5,308 bases of DNA from Oscillospiraceae bacterium (lineage in GTDB: Bacteria; Bacillota; Clostridia; Oscillospirales; Acutalibacteraceae). The stretch lies in the NCBI GenBank assembly GCA_021640185.1, contig JAJXDX010000156.1, positions 254-5,561 on the forward strand. Reading direction: 5' to 3'. Below, in pieces: positions 1 to 5,301 of the stretch (within the stretch, counting starts at the first letter, position 1; every line of letters starts with the position of its first letter). The notes under the pieces were generated by a model that saw only the letters and a list, made by a program, of their open reading frames with translations, was not told where the DNA came from and made no database searches. The translations under genes were made by a program, and so were the position numbers.

Positions 1-216
1 CGTGTTCTGCCGCACATAGGTGACCGCCGCGGCGACGAGCAGCATCAGCCCCAGCAGCTCCATGGCGATCGCTGCGATCAGGCGGGCGCGGCTCGCACCG
101 TTCGCCCGGTCGAGCAGCGTGCAGAACGTCACGTATTCTTCGCGCCGCAGGTCGATCGGCAGTTCCGTCAGGATATCCGCCTGTTCGTCCGTCATCGGCG
201 TGTTTCGTTCATCCAT
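1..216 (-). CDS. Partial hypothetical membrane protein (N-terminal 72 codons)
   Basis: An open frame on the minus strand starts at ATG 216 and is still open at the window edge, so only the N-terminus is visible. Residues 1-44 are polar and rich in acidic and basic residues (MDERNTPMTDEQADILTE...), and residues about 45-68 form a strongly hydrophobic stretch (LIAAIAMELLGLMLLVAAAV) that reads as a transmembrane helix. The likely topology is therefore a cytosolic N-terminus followed by a membrane segment. A G-rich run (GGGGGGTG) about 3-5 nt upstream can serve as ribosome binding site; a second in-frame ATG at 195 is an alternative start. It begins 34 nt after gyrB with no terminator between, so co-transcription is plausible. 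I do not recognise the family. The short soluble head plus helix is reminiscent of YcxB-like small membrane proteins, but that is only a resemblance. It is not gyrA, which follows gyrB in Bacillus. Confidence 0.6.
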   Translation of the reverse strand, partial: MDERNTPMTDEQADILTELPIDLRREEYVTFCTLLDRANGASRARLIAAIAMELLGLMLLVAAAVTYVRQNT

Positions 217-225
217 AGGCACCCC

Positions 226-242
226 CCGCCGCCGTGCGGCGG
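226..242 (-). repeat. GC-rich hairpin between gyrB and the downstream membrane-protein gene
   Basis: A perfect 7-bp inverted repeat, CCGCCGC and GCGGCGG, is separated by 3 nt. It lies 8 nt after the gyrB stop codon. On the transcribed strand it is followed by G residues and not a T-tract, so it is not a classical intrinsic terminator. Its 3' arm merges into the G-rich run that would be the ribosome binding site of the next gene, so it could limit translation of that gene. In such GC-rich sequence a chance occurrence is possible. Confidence 0.4.
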
Positions 243-250
243 CCGTCCGG

Positions 251-2230
251 TCAAACATCAAGGTTCGACACATACCGGGCGTTCTTTTCGATAAAATCGC
301 GGCGCGGCTCGACCTTGTCGCCCATCAGGATGCTGAACGTTTCGTCCGCCTGCTGCGCGTCCTCGATGTGCACCTTCAGCAGCGTGCGGAACGCCGGATC
401 CATCGTCGTTTCCCACAGCTGGCTCGGGTCCATCTCACCAAGACCTTTGTAGCGCTGGATATCGGCATTTCCGCCAAGGCGCGCAGTATAGCTGTCGCGC
501 TCTTCCTCGGAGAAGGCGTAGAACACCTGCTTGCCCTTGCTGACCTTGAACAGCGGCGGCTGGGCGATATAGATGTGCCCTTCCTCGATCAGCGGACGCA
601 TATAGCGGAAGAAGAACGTCAGCATCAGCGTGCAGATATGCGAACCGTCCACATCGGCATCGGCCATGATGATGACCTTGCCGTAGCGCAGCTTGGCAAG
701 GTCGAAGTCGTCGCCCAGCCCGCAGCCCAGCGCCACGACCACGGGCGTCAGCTTATCGTTGCCGTACACCTTGTCGAGCCGCGCCTTTTCGACGTTGAGC
801 ATCTTGCCCCACAGCGACAGGATGGCCTGATAGTTGCGGTCGCGCCCTTGGATGGCGGAGCCACCGGCCGAATCTCCCTCGACGATATACAGCTCCGTGC
901 GCGACGGATCGTTCCAGATGCAGTCGGCCAGCTTTTCGGGCATCCGCAGGCTGCTCAGCTTTTTGCTGTTGCGCGCACTGTCGCGCGCCCGCTGCGCCGC
1001 CTCGCGCACGCGCGCGGCATTGACGGATTTTTCTAATATCGACTTGGCGACGGCCGGGTTCTCGTCCAGATAAGCGGTCAGCTTATCGGTCAGCAGGGTG
1101 TTCACCAGCCGCCCGATCGACGTGTTGCCCAGCTTTGCCTTCGTCTGGCTCTCGAACTGCGCATCCTCCAGCTTCACGCTGATGACCGCCATCAGCCCTT
1201 CGCGTACGTCCTCGCCCTTCAGATCCCTGTCGTTGTCCTTCAAGATCTTATAGCGGCGGGCATAGGCGTTGAAGATGCGGGTGATCGCCGTTTTGAATGC
1301 CGTTTCGTGCGTGCCGCCGTCGACGGTGTTCATGTTATTGGCAAAGGAGATGATCGTTTCGTTATAGCTGTCGTTATACTGGAACGCGACTTCCGCCACG
1401 CTCTCGCCGTCCGTCGTGGACAGGTGCACGACGTTCTCATGCAGCGGGACGTAGCCGCGGGTCTTGTTGAGGAACTCGACGAACGAGGAGATGCCGCCCT
1501 CGTAGCAGTATACTTCCTGCTTGATCTCGTCCTCGACGCGCCGGTCGGTGAAGGTGATCTTCAGCCCGGCGTTGAGGAACGCCTGCTCGCGCAGACGCTT
1601 CTGCAGCGTTTCGAAGTCGAATTCCGTCGTTTCGGTAAAGATCAGCGCGTCCGGCTTGAACCGCACGAGCGTGCCCGTTTCGTCCGTGTCGCGCAGGATC
1701 TTGAGGTCGGTCACGGTCTTGCCGCGCTCGAAACGCTGGCCGTAGACGTGCCCGTCGCGGCTGACCTCGACCTCCAGCCATTCCGACAGCGCGTTGACCA
1801 CGGAGGAACCCACGCCGTGCAGGCCGCCCGCGACCTTGTATCCGCCGCCGCCGAACTTACCGCCCGCGTGCAGCACCGTCAGCACGACCGTCACCGCCGG
1901 CAGACCGAGCTTTTCGTTCATCCCGACGGGGATGCCGCGCCCGTTGTCGCGCACGGCGATGATGTCGCCGGGCAGGATATCCACCTCGATGTGCGTGCAG
2001 TATCCGGCAAGCGCCTCGTCGATGGAGTTGTCGACGATCTCGTACACCAGATGATGCAGGCCGCGCGGCCCGGTGGAGCCGATATACATGCCCGGACGCT
2101 TGCGCACCGCCTCGAGGCCTTCCAGTACCTGGATATCTTTCTCGTCGTACGAGCCTTCCGCATGGGTCAGCTCGCGCTCCATCTCCATTTCCTCTCTGAC
2201 CTCTTCGGTCAGTTCCGGTTTTTCGCTCAT
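251..2230 (-). CDS. gyrB: DNA gyrase subunit B
   Basis: This is the ATPase subunit of DNA gyrase (with GyrA, an A2B2 enzyme), which introduces negative supercoils in the cytoplasm. The 659 residues carry the GHKL ATPase domain first: EIVDNSIDEA (catalytic Glu64, Mg-binding Asn68), DNGRGIP (95-101) and the GLHGVG lid motif (136-141). The transducer domain with QTKAKLGN follows, then the TOPRIM domain with EGDSAGGSA (451-459), DADVDG (524-529) and QRYKGLGEM (592-600), and the GyrB tail ending NLDV. The metal ligands Glu451, Asp524 and Asp526 are present. ATG 2230 was chosen because a strong AAGGAGG lies 7 nt upstream; an in-frame ATG at 2257 has none. Compared with Bacillus GyrB there are about 20 extra acidic residues at the N-terminus. 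Odd points: Cys533 in place of the usual Arg after DGSHI, Ser472/Trp474 in the usual PL[KR]GK segment, and Glu432 in PGKLADC. Length and end exclude a ParE-like truncation. Confidence 0.97.
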   Translation of the reverse strand: MSEKPELTEEVREEMEMERELTHAEGSYDEKDIQVLEGLEAVRKRPGMYIGSTGPRGLHHLVYEIVDNSIDEALAGYCTHIEVDILPGDIIAVRDNGRGIPVGMNEKLGLPAVTVVLTVLHAGGKFGGGGYKVAGGLHGVGSSVVNALSEWLEVEVSRDGHVYGQRFERGKTVTDLKILRDTDETGTLVRFKPDALIFTETTEFDFETLQKRLREQAFLNAGLKITFTDRRVEDEIKQEVYCYEGGISSFVEFLNKTRGYVPLHENVVHLSTTDGESVAEVAFQYNDSYNETIISFANNMNTVDGGTHETAFKTAITRIFNAYARRYKILKDNDRDLKGEDVREGLMAVISVKLEDAQFESQTKAKLGNTSIGRLVNTLLTDKLTAYLDENPAVAKSILEKSVNAARVREAAQRARDSARNSKKLSSLRMPEKLADCIWNDPSRTELYIVEGDSAGGSAIQGRDRNYQAILSLWGKMLNVEKARLDKVYGNDKLTPVVVALGCGLGDDFDLAKLRYGKVIIMADADVDGSHICTLMLTFFFRYMRPLIEEGHIYIAQPPLFKVSKGKQVFYAFSEEERDSYTARLGGNADIQRYKGLGEMDPSQLWETTMDPAFRTLLKVHIEDAQQADETFSILMGDKVEPRRDFIEKNARYVSNLDV

Positions 2231-2237
2231 GGCGATG

Positions 2238-2244
2238 CCTCCTT
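2238..2244 (-). promoter_or_regulatory. gyrB ribosome binding site
   Basis: AAGGAGG on the minus strand with a 7-nt spacer to ATG 2230. This is a near-perfect Shine-Dalgarno match and fixes the gyrB start there instead of at the in-frame ATG 2257. Confidence 0.85.
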
Positions 2245-2260
2245 CATCCTGCTGCATACT

Positions 2261-2281
2261 GCCGCATCATACCGATGCGGC
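2261..2281 (-). repeat. Perfect 8-bp hairpin in the remB-gyrB spacer
   Basis: On the transcribed strand GCCGCATC and GATGCGGC pair perfectly over 8 bp around a 5-nt loop (GGTAT). It sits in the 65-nt spacer between remB and gyrB, 30 nt before the gyrB start codon and 16 nt before its ribosome binding site. No T-tract follows, so an intrinsic terminator is unlikely. Possible roles are an RNA-stabilising or processing element at the 5' side of gyrB, or an operator dyad in DNA; the sequence does not decide between these. Confidence 0.55.
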
Positions 2282-2295
2282 GCGGCCATGTCCGC

Positions 2296-2577
2296 TTATT
2301 CCTCGCCCGCATCGGCACGCTTTTGCAGCGTCCGCGGCGAGATCTGAGAAATATATACCTTCTGCCGCCGTGCGTCCGTTCTGCCCGTCCGGCGCGCCGG
2401 ACTGCATACCGTGAACGAGCGCGGCAACTCCATACTGACATATTCGACATGGCCGTTTTTTTCGGCGTTTTGCAAAAAGCTGCGCGTAAAGCGCGAGATC
2501 GTCGTGTTGTCCATGTCAAAGACACCGACGATATCCTGCTGCCTGACCACGACGGCCTGTCCCAAGTGCAGATACAT
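2296..2577 (-). CDS. remB: Extracellular matrix regulator RemB (YaaB, DUF370 family)
   Basis: This small DUF370-family protein has 93 residues. RemA and RemB of Bacillus subtilis influence biofilm matrix gene expression; RemA is a DNA-binding regulator and RemB is its less-studied paralogue. Recognisable family wording is seen in order: MYLHLGQ at the N-terminus, DIVGVFDMDNTTIS (15-28), a helix around TRSFLQNAEKNGHVEYV (31-47), ELPRSF (50-55), and KVYISQISPRTLQKRA (73-88). Residues 59-72 form an Arg-rich loop (ARRTGRTDARR) that looks longer than in relatives of about 80 residues. The second of two adjacent ATG codons (2577) is chosen because GGAGG lies 5 nt upstream of it but only 2 nt from the first (2580), and because the family normally starts MY. 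It begins 16 nt after recF, the standard place for yaaB in Firmicutes, so it is surely co-transcribed with recF. Its function in this organism is inferred by homology only. Confidence 0.9.
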   Translation of the reverse strand: MYLHLGQAVVVRQQDIVGVFDMDNTTISRFTRSFLQNAEKNGHVEYVSMELPRSFTVCSPARRTGRTDARRQKVYISQISPRTLQKRADAGEE

Positions 2578-2582
2578 CATTT

Positions 2583-2587
2583 CCTCC
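2583..2587 (-). promoter_or_regulatory. remB ribosome binding site
   Basis: GGAGG on the minus strand in the 16-nt recF-remB gap. The spacing is 5 nt to ATG 2577 and only 2 nt to ATG 2580, which favours the second ATG as the start. Confidence 0.7.
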
Positions 2588-2593
2588 GCGTCT

Positions 2594-3739
2594 TTATCCG
2601 ATGATCTCGCCCTGTGCGACGGAGAACACCCGCCCCGCCGTCATGCGCAGCGGGGTGCTGGGTTCGCAGCAGGTGATGAACACCTGTCTGCCCTCGATAT
2701 GATTGAGGATGTGATCCTGCCGGCCGAGATCGAGCTCGCTCATCACGTCGTCCAGAAAGACCATCGGCGGCTCGCCGATCGTCTGCTCCAGCAGCTGTGC
2801 CTCGGCCAGCTTCAAGGCCAGCACCGCGCTGCGCTGCTGCCCCTGCGAGCCGAACGTGCGCGCAGGCTTGCCGTCCAGCAGCACTTCCAGTTCCTCGCGG
2901 TGCGGCCCGGCCGTGCAGGTCCCCGTGGCCAGATCTGCCCGTGTGCTGTTTTGCAGCACGCTCTCCCACCGTGCGGCGATCGCGACGGCGTCGATCGGCG
3001 CATCCGGCCGATCATCCGCGTCCGGTGCAGCCATCTCCGGCGGCAGACCGTCGGAGAGCAGGGCGAGCGACAACGCCTCCCGCCCGGCGGACAGACCGGC
3101 ATAGATCTCGGCCGCCAGCGGCCGCAGACGGCGCACATAACGCAGCCGGGCGGCGGTGATCCGCGCCCCGGCCGCGGCCAAGGCATGATCCCACAGCGGC
3201 AGCTGCGCCGCGATATCTGCGGCGGTCATCGCGTGATCGGCCGTTTGGCGCAAAAACGCGCTGCGCTGCGCCAGCACCTTCTTGAACTCGGCCAACGTGG
3301 CGATATACCCCGGCCGGATCTGGCAATAGGCCGCGTCGATGAACCGGCGCCGCCCTTCCGGACCTTCCCTGATCAGCGACAGATGCGCGGGCGAAAACAC
3401 CACCCCGCACAGCCGCCCCGCCAATTTGGCGGCGGACGGCTGCGGCACGCCGTTGAGCGTCGCGCTGCGGCGGCCGCGGATGCGGATCTGTGCCTCCTGT
3501 TCCCGTCCGGCGGCGAAGAACGACAGCCGCAGGGCGGCCTCTTCCTCGCCGAACGCCACCATCTCCGCGTCGCGTGCGCCGCGGAAGCTGCGCGCGCCGG
3601 TGAACAGCCAGCAAGCCTCGATCAGGTTCGTTTTGCCCTGTCCGTTCTCGCCGCACAGCAGGTTGACGCCCGCACAGGGGGAGAATTTGCCCGCTTTCAG
3701 GTTGCGGAAGCCGGCGGTGCTCAGCTCACGGATGTTCAA
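2594..3739 (-). CDS. recF: DNA replication and repair protein RecF
   Basis: RecF is an SMC/ABC-like ATPase that binds DNA at gaps and, with RecO and RecR, loads RecA during recombinational repair and fork restart in the cytoplasm. The 381 residues show the N-terminal family start NIRELSTAGFRNL, a Walker A GENGQGKT (30-37), the RecF-typical RSFRGARDAEMVAFG segment, the ABC signature region SQGQQRS (298-304), and Walker B MVFLDDVMSELD (326-337), followed by QVFITC. All ATPase elements are intact and the length is normal (about 360-380). The start is TTG at 3739: it is preceded by GAGGAG with a 7-nt spacer, and the protein then begins as other RecF proteins do. The longer open frame up to 3820 is only overlap with yaaA. 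The start lies inside the last codons of yaaA (14-nt overlap), so translation is probably coupled; the rare TTG start fits a low-abundance protein. Confidence 0.96.
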   Translation of the reverse strand: MNIRELSTAGFRNLKAGKFSPCAGVNLLCGENGQGKTNLIEACWLFTGARSFRGARDAEMVAFGEEEAALRLSFFAAGREQEAQIRIRGRRSATLNGVPQPSAAKLAGRLCGVVFSPAHLSLIREGPEGRRRFIDAAYCQIRPGYIATLAEFKKVLAQRSAFLRQTADHAMTAADIAAQLPLWDHALAAAGARITAARLRYVRRLRPLAAEIYAGLSAGREALSLALLSDGLPPEMAAPDADDRPDAPIDAVAIAARWESVLQNSTRADLATGTCTAGPHREELEVLLDGKPARTFGSQGQQRSAVLALKLAEAQLLEQTIGEPPMVFLDDVMSELDLGRQDHILNHIEGRQVFITCCEPSTPLRMTAGRVFSVAQGEIIG

Positions 3740-3959
3740 GCCGGATCTCCTCGCCGGTGCGCAGCACCGCGACCACTTCGCCGCCGCGCAGCTTTTTGCC
3801 ACGCATGGTGCATACCTCACCGTCGACGGTCACGCCGCCGCCTTGAATCAGCAGCTTGGCCTGTCCGCCCGTCTCCACGCATCCCGTGCGCTTGAGCAGA
3901 TCGTCCAACCGGATGAACCCTTCACTGTTTTGGCTGTCATCGATCGTGAACGTCGTCAT
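3726..3959 (-). CDS. yaaA: S4 domain-containing protein YaaA (RlbA-like)
   Basis: This is a 77-residue protein made almost entirely of one S4 RNA-binding domain. Visible S4 features are RLDDLLKRTGCVETGGQAKLLIQGGGVTVDGEV (17-49) followed by the basic RGKKLRGGEVV segment (53-63), as in ribosomal protein S4 and pseudouridine synthases but without a catalytic domain. Members encoded between dnaN and recF in Firmicutes are called YaaA; a role in ribosome assembly (RlbA) has been proposed for the family. Its ATG overlaps the dnaN stop codon in ATGA (4 nt), and a GAGG about 8 nt upstream inside dnaN may aid initiation. Its 3' end overlaps the recF start by 14 nt. It is therefore locked into the dnaN-recF transcript and probably translated by coupling. 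Identity is secure from domain, size and position; the biochemical role here is inferred. Confidence 0.93.
   Translation of the reverse strand: MTTFTIDDSQNSEGFIRLDDLLKRTGCVETGGQAKLLIQGGGVTVDGEVCTMRGKKLRGGEVVAVLRTGEEIRLEHP
3747..3752 (-). promoter_or_regulatory. recF ribosome binding site inside yaaA
   Basis: GAGGAG on the minus strand, 7 nt before TTG 3739, lying within the yaaA coding region. It supports the unusual TTG start for recF and rules out the upstream extension of that frame. Confidence 0.75.
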
Positions 3960-5059
3960 TTCTTCAACCTCACCGGCAGCACGAGGAACAGGAAGCTGTT
4001 GCCCTCGAGTGGAAGGATCTTCATCGGCTTGAGCGCGCCGGACAGCTCGATCCGTACCTCGTCGACCTCGCTGTTCTTCAGCGCATCCAGCAAAAAGCGG
4101 GAGTTGAAGCCGATCTCCTCCTCCGCGCCGTCCAGCACCGCGTCCAGCTTATCGCTGGCGCTGCCCAGCGGCGTCGTGCAGCTGACCGTGACGGCGCCGT
4201 CACGGAATTCACACACCAGCGGAGATTTCAGTCGGTCGTTGATCACCAGCGAAACGCGGTCGACCGCCTCGGTGAAGGCGCGGGTGTTCACGGTGACGAC
4301 GGAGCTGTGATCCGGCGAGATGATGCGGTCATAGGCCATGAACTCGCCTTCCAGCAGGCGCGAGATCACGGCGTAGCCGTCGATCTCGAAAATGATGTGC
4401 CGCCGCCCGACGATCAGCGAGCAGGGCTTGTCCTCATCGCCCAGCAGCTTCAAGATCTCCTGCAGGGTCTTGCCCGGCACGACGAAATCCGTCGTGTCGT
4501 CGTTTTTGATCGGCTCGCTGCGCATGGCCAGCCGATAGCCGTCCACGCTGATCAGCCGCAGCTCGTCCGGCCGGATCTCGAACCGGGTGCCGGTGTAGAT
4601 CGGACGCGGGTCGTTCGGCGCGGCGACCGAGAAGATCGTCTGCCGGATCATGCTGCGCAGCACCGGCTGCGGCAGCGTGAAGCTCGCGCCGTCGTCCACC
4701 TTCGGGATCTCCGGATAATCCGCTGCGGTCATGCCCATGATCGTGAATTCGGTCACGTCGCCGCGGATCACGGTGTTGTATTTCTCGTCGGCACGAATGG
4801 TCACCGTCTCGCCCGGCATCTTGCGCACGATGTCGCCGAACATCCGGGCAGACAGCACGATCTCGCCCGGCTCCTTTACCGTTGCGTCGATCGTGGTGGT
4901 GATACCCAGCTCCATGTCGAACCCGGCCAGATACAGTGTGCTGCCCTGTGCCCGCAGCAGTATCCCTTCCAAAGCCGGGAGGGCCGCTTTGGTCGCGACG
5001 GCGCGCTGGACGTTGCCGACGGCTTCGATCAGCTCCTGTTTGTCGCAGAAGATGTACAT
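3956..5059 (-). CDS. dnaN: DNA polymerase III subunit beta (sliding clamp)
   Basis: The beta clamp is a ring-shaped dimer that tethers DNA polymerase III and other factors (polymerases, MutS, ligase) to DNA. The 367 residues fit the three-domain family (about 366-380). The N-terminus MYIFCDKQELIEAVGNVQRAV and ALPALEGILLRAQGSTLYLAGFDMELGI form domain I. MTAADYPEIP and the LISVDGYRLAM region mark domain II. Domain III ends with LVLPVRLKK, corresponding to the C-terminal MPMRL-type segment that shapes the partner-binding cleft, with two extra Lys. ATG 5059 is the chosen start: AAAGGGTG lies 9 nt upstream and the protein then begins like other DnaN proteins, whereas the open frame up to 5101 adds residues from the A/T-rich origin. 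It is the first gene after the putative oriC, and its stop overlaps the yaaA start. No clear promoter was found, so it may be read from dnaA. Confidence 0.97.
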   Translation of the reverse strand: MYIFCDKQELIEAVGNVQRAVATKAALPALEGILLRAQGSTLYLAGFDMELGITTTIDATVKEPGEIVLSARMFGDIVRKMPGETVTIRADEKYNTVIRGDVTEFTIMGMTAADYPEIPKVDDGASFTLPQPVLRSMIRQTIFSVAAPNDPRPIYTGTRFEIRPDELRLISVDGYRLAMRSEPIKNDDTTDFVVPGKTLQEILKLLGDEDKPCSLIVGRRHIIFEIDGYAVISRLLEGEFMAYDRIISPDHSSVVTVNTRAFTEAVDRVSLVINDRLKSPLVCEFRDGAVTVSCTTPLGSASDKLDAVLDGAEEEIGFNSRFLLDALKNSEVDEVRIELSGALKPMKILPLEGNSFLFLVLPVRLKK

Positions 5060-5076
5060 ATGGATGCTCACCCTTT

Positions 5077-5110
5077 CTGAAAATGTAGAAGAAAAAAACA
5101 CCAGAATTTT
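5077..5110. other. A/T-rich stretch, probable DNA unwinding element
   Basis: This short tract between the trio repeats and the dnaN ribosome binding site is dominated by A and T, including a run of seven A on the plus strand at 5092-5098, in contrast to the GC-rich surroundings. Its position next to the trio fits the first region to be melted at the origin. The assignment is inferred from composition and position. Confidence 0.55.
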
Positions 5111-5125
5111 TAGTAGTAGTAGTAG
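5111..5125 (+). repeat. DnaA-trio: five perfect TAG repeats
   Basis: The plus strand reads TAG five times in tandem, that is 3'-GAT-5' when read from the G/C cluster (5125-5129) towards the A/T-rich stretch. The DnaA-trio described in B. subtilis is a repeating 3'-[G/A]A[T/A]-5' motif that lies after DnaA boxes and a GC-rich cluster and guides DnaA onto one strand for opening. Sequence, polarity, neighbours and location between dnaA and dnaN all agree. Here the trio is unusually regular. Confidence 0.8.
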
Positions 5126-5129
5126 GGGC

Positions 5130-5146
5130 TGTGATTTTGTGGGATC
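5130..5146 (-). promoter_or_regulatory. Two weak CACA-core sites next to the trio (degenerate DnaA-box candidates)
   Basis: On the minus strand GATCCCACA (5146-5138) and AAAATCACA (5138-5130) occur in the same orientation, 8 nt apart, pointing at the G/C cluster and trio. Each matches only 6 of 9 positions of TTWTNCACA. Their position is where trio-proximal boxes are expected, which is the main reason to list them. Confidence 0.3.
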
Positions 5147-5160
5147 GGCCTGTCAGGCCG
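5146..5160. repeat. Dyad CGGCCTG-T-CAGGCCG
   Basis: A perfect 7-bp inverted repeat around a single central base, in the putative origin, directly beside the trio-proximal motifs. As RNA it can form only a 5-bp stem with a 5-nt loop and no T-tract follows, so it looks more like a protein-binding palindrome than a terminator. The binding protein is unknown. Confidence 0.45.
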
Positions 5161-5178
5161 CATCACTGTCGGTTTTTC

Positions 5179-5187
5179 GGTTCCACA
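5179..5187 (+). promoter_or_regulatory. DnaA-box-like element, GGTTCCACA
   Basis: It matches 7 of 9 positions of TTWTNCACA; only the first two bases differ. It faces the TTCCACC element on the other strand at 5196-5202, and together they form the perfect inverted repeat GTTCCAC / GTGGAAC (5180-5186 and 5196-5202) around 9 nt. Confidence 0.4.
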
Positions 5188-5195
5188 GCGGACGG

Positions 5196-5204
5196 GTGGA
5201 ACGA
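5196..5204 (-). promoter_or_regulatory. Weak DnaA-box-like element, CGTTCCACC
   Basis: This minus-strand site shares the TTCCAC core with the other origin elements but matches only 6 of 9 consensus positions. It is the second arm of the inverted pair with the plus-strand element at 5179-5187. Confidence 0.25.
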
Positions 5205-5231
5205 TGTTTGAAAGTGGAGGGCGCGGGGATG

Positions 5232-5251
5232 ATCTCACGGGGGTGTGAGAT
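5232..5251. repeat. Dyad ATCTCAC / GTGAGAT in the putative origin
   Basis: A perfect 7-bp inverted repeat with a 6-nt loop (GGGGGT) in the dnaA-dnaN spacer. No T-tract follows on either strand, so it is unlikely to be the dnaA terminator. It could be an origin protein site or chance. Confidence 0.4.
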
Positions 5252-5264
5252 GCGGTGTGTTGAT

Positions 5265-5273
5265 CGTGGAAAA
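5265..5273 (-). promoter_or_regulatory. DnaA box candidate, TTTTCCACG
   Basis: On the minus strand this 9-mer matches TTWTNCACA at 8 of 9 positions (last base G for A). It is the best DnaA-box match fully inside the window and is oriented in the same direction as dnaN. Confidence 0.55.
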
Positions 5274-5301
5274 GGGAAAAATGGGTTTTTCACCGAGTGG
5301 A

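Noticed and set aside
20..1036. Plus-strand open frame opposite the 3' half of gyrB (also 1307-2347 and 4307-5080 opposite gyrB and dnaN)
   Set aside because: These are antisense to gyrB and dnaN. High GC content lowers stop-codon frequency in these frames; no family features are seen.
2245..2271. Eight-codon open frame (MMRQYAAG) ending just before the gyrB ribosome binding site, a possible leader peptide
   Set aside because: No ribosome binding site precedes it, its start codons lie in the hairpin loop and arm, and there is no attenuator structure after it.
3740..3820. Upstream ATG extension of recF
   Set aside because: The extra 27 residues lie within yaaA, have no family similarity and no ribosome binding site; TTG 3739 has both a good site and the normal RecF N-terminus.
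2411..3895. Long plus-strand open frame (494 codons) opposite recF, yaaA and remB
   Set aside because: It runs antisense to well-identified genes, shows Arg/Ala/Pro-rich low-meaning sequence typical of GC-rich shadow frames, and has no recognisable domain.
5092..5098. T7 run on the dnaN-sense strand as an intrinsic terminator
   Set aside because: No stem precedes it; it is better explained as part of the A/T-rich unwinding stretch.
5060..5101. Upstream ATG extension of dnaN
   Set aside because: It would translate the A/T-rich origin stretch; ATG 5059 has AAAGGGTG upstream and starts the protein in the usual way.
5060..5180. A sigma-A promoter for dnaN
   Set aside because: No pair of -35 and -10 boxes with acceptable match and spacing could be found by eye; TAC/TAA runs in the trio region give only trivial -10 resemblance.
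5276..5291. A/T inverted repeat GAAAAA-TGGG-TTTTTC as the dnaA terminator
   Set aside because: The stem is almost only A-T pairs and too weak; the dnaA stop codon is not visible, so the context cannot be judged.
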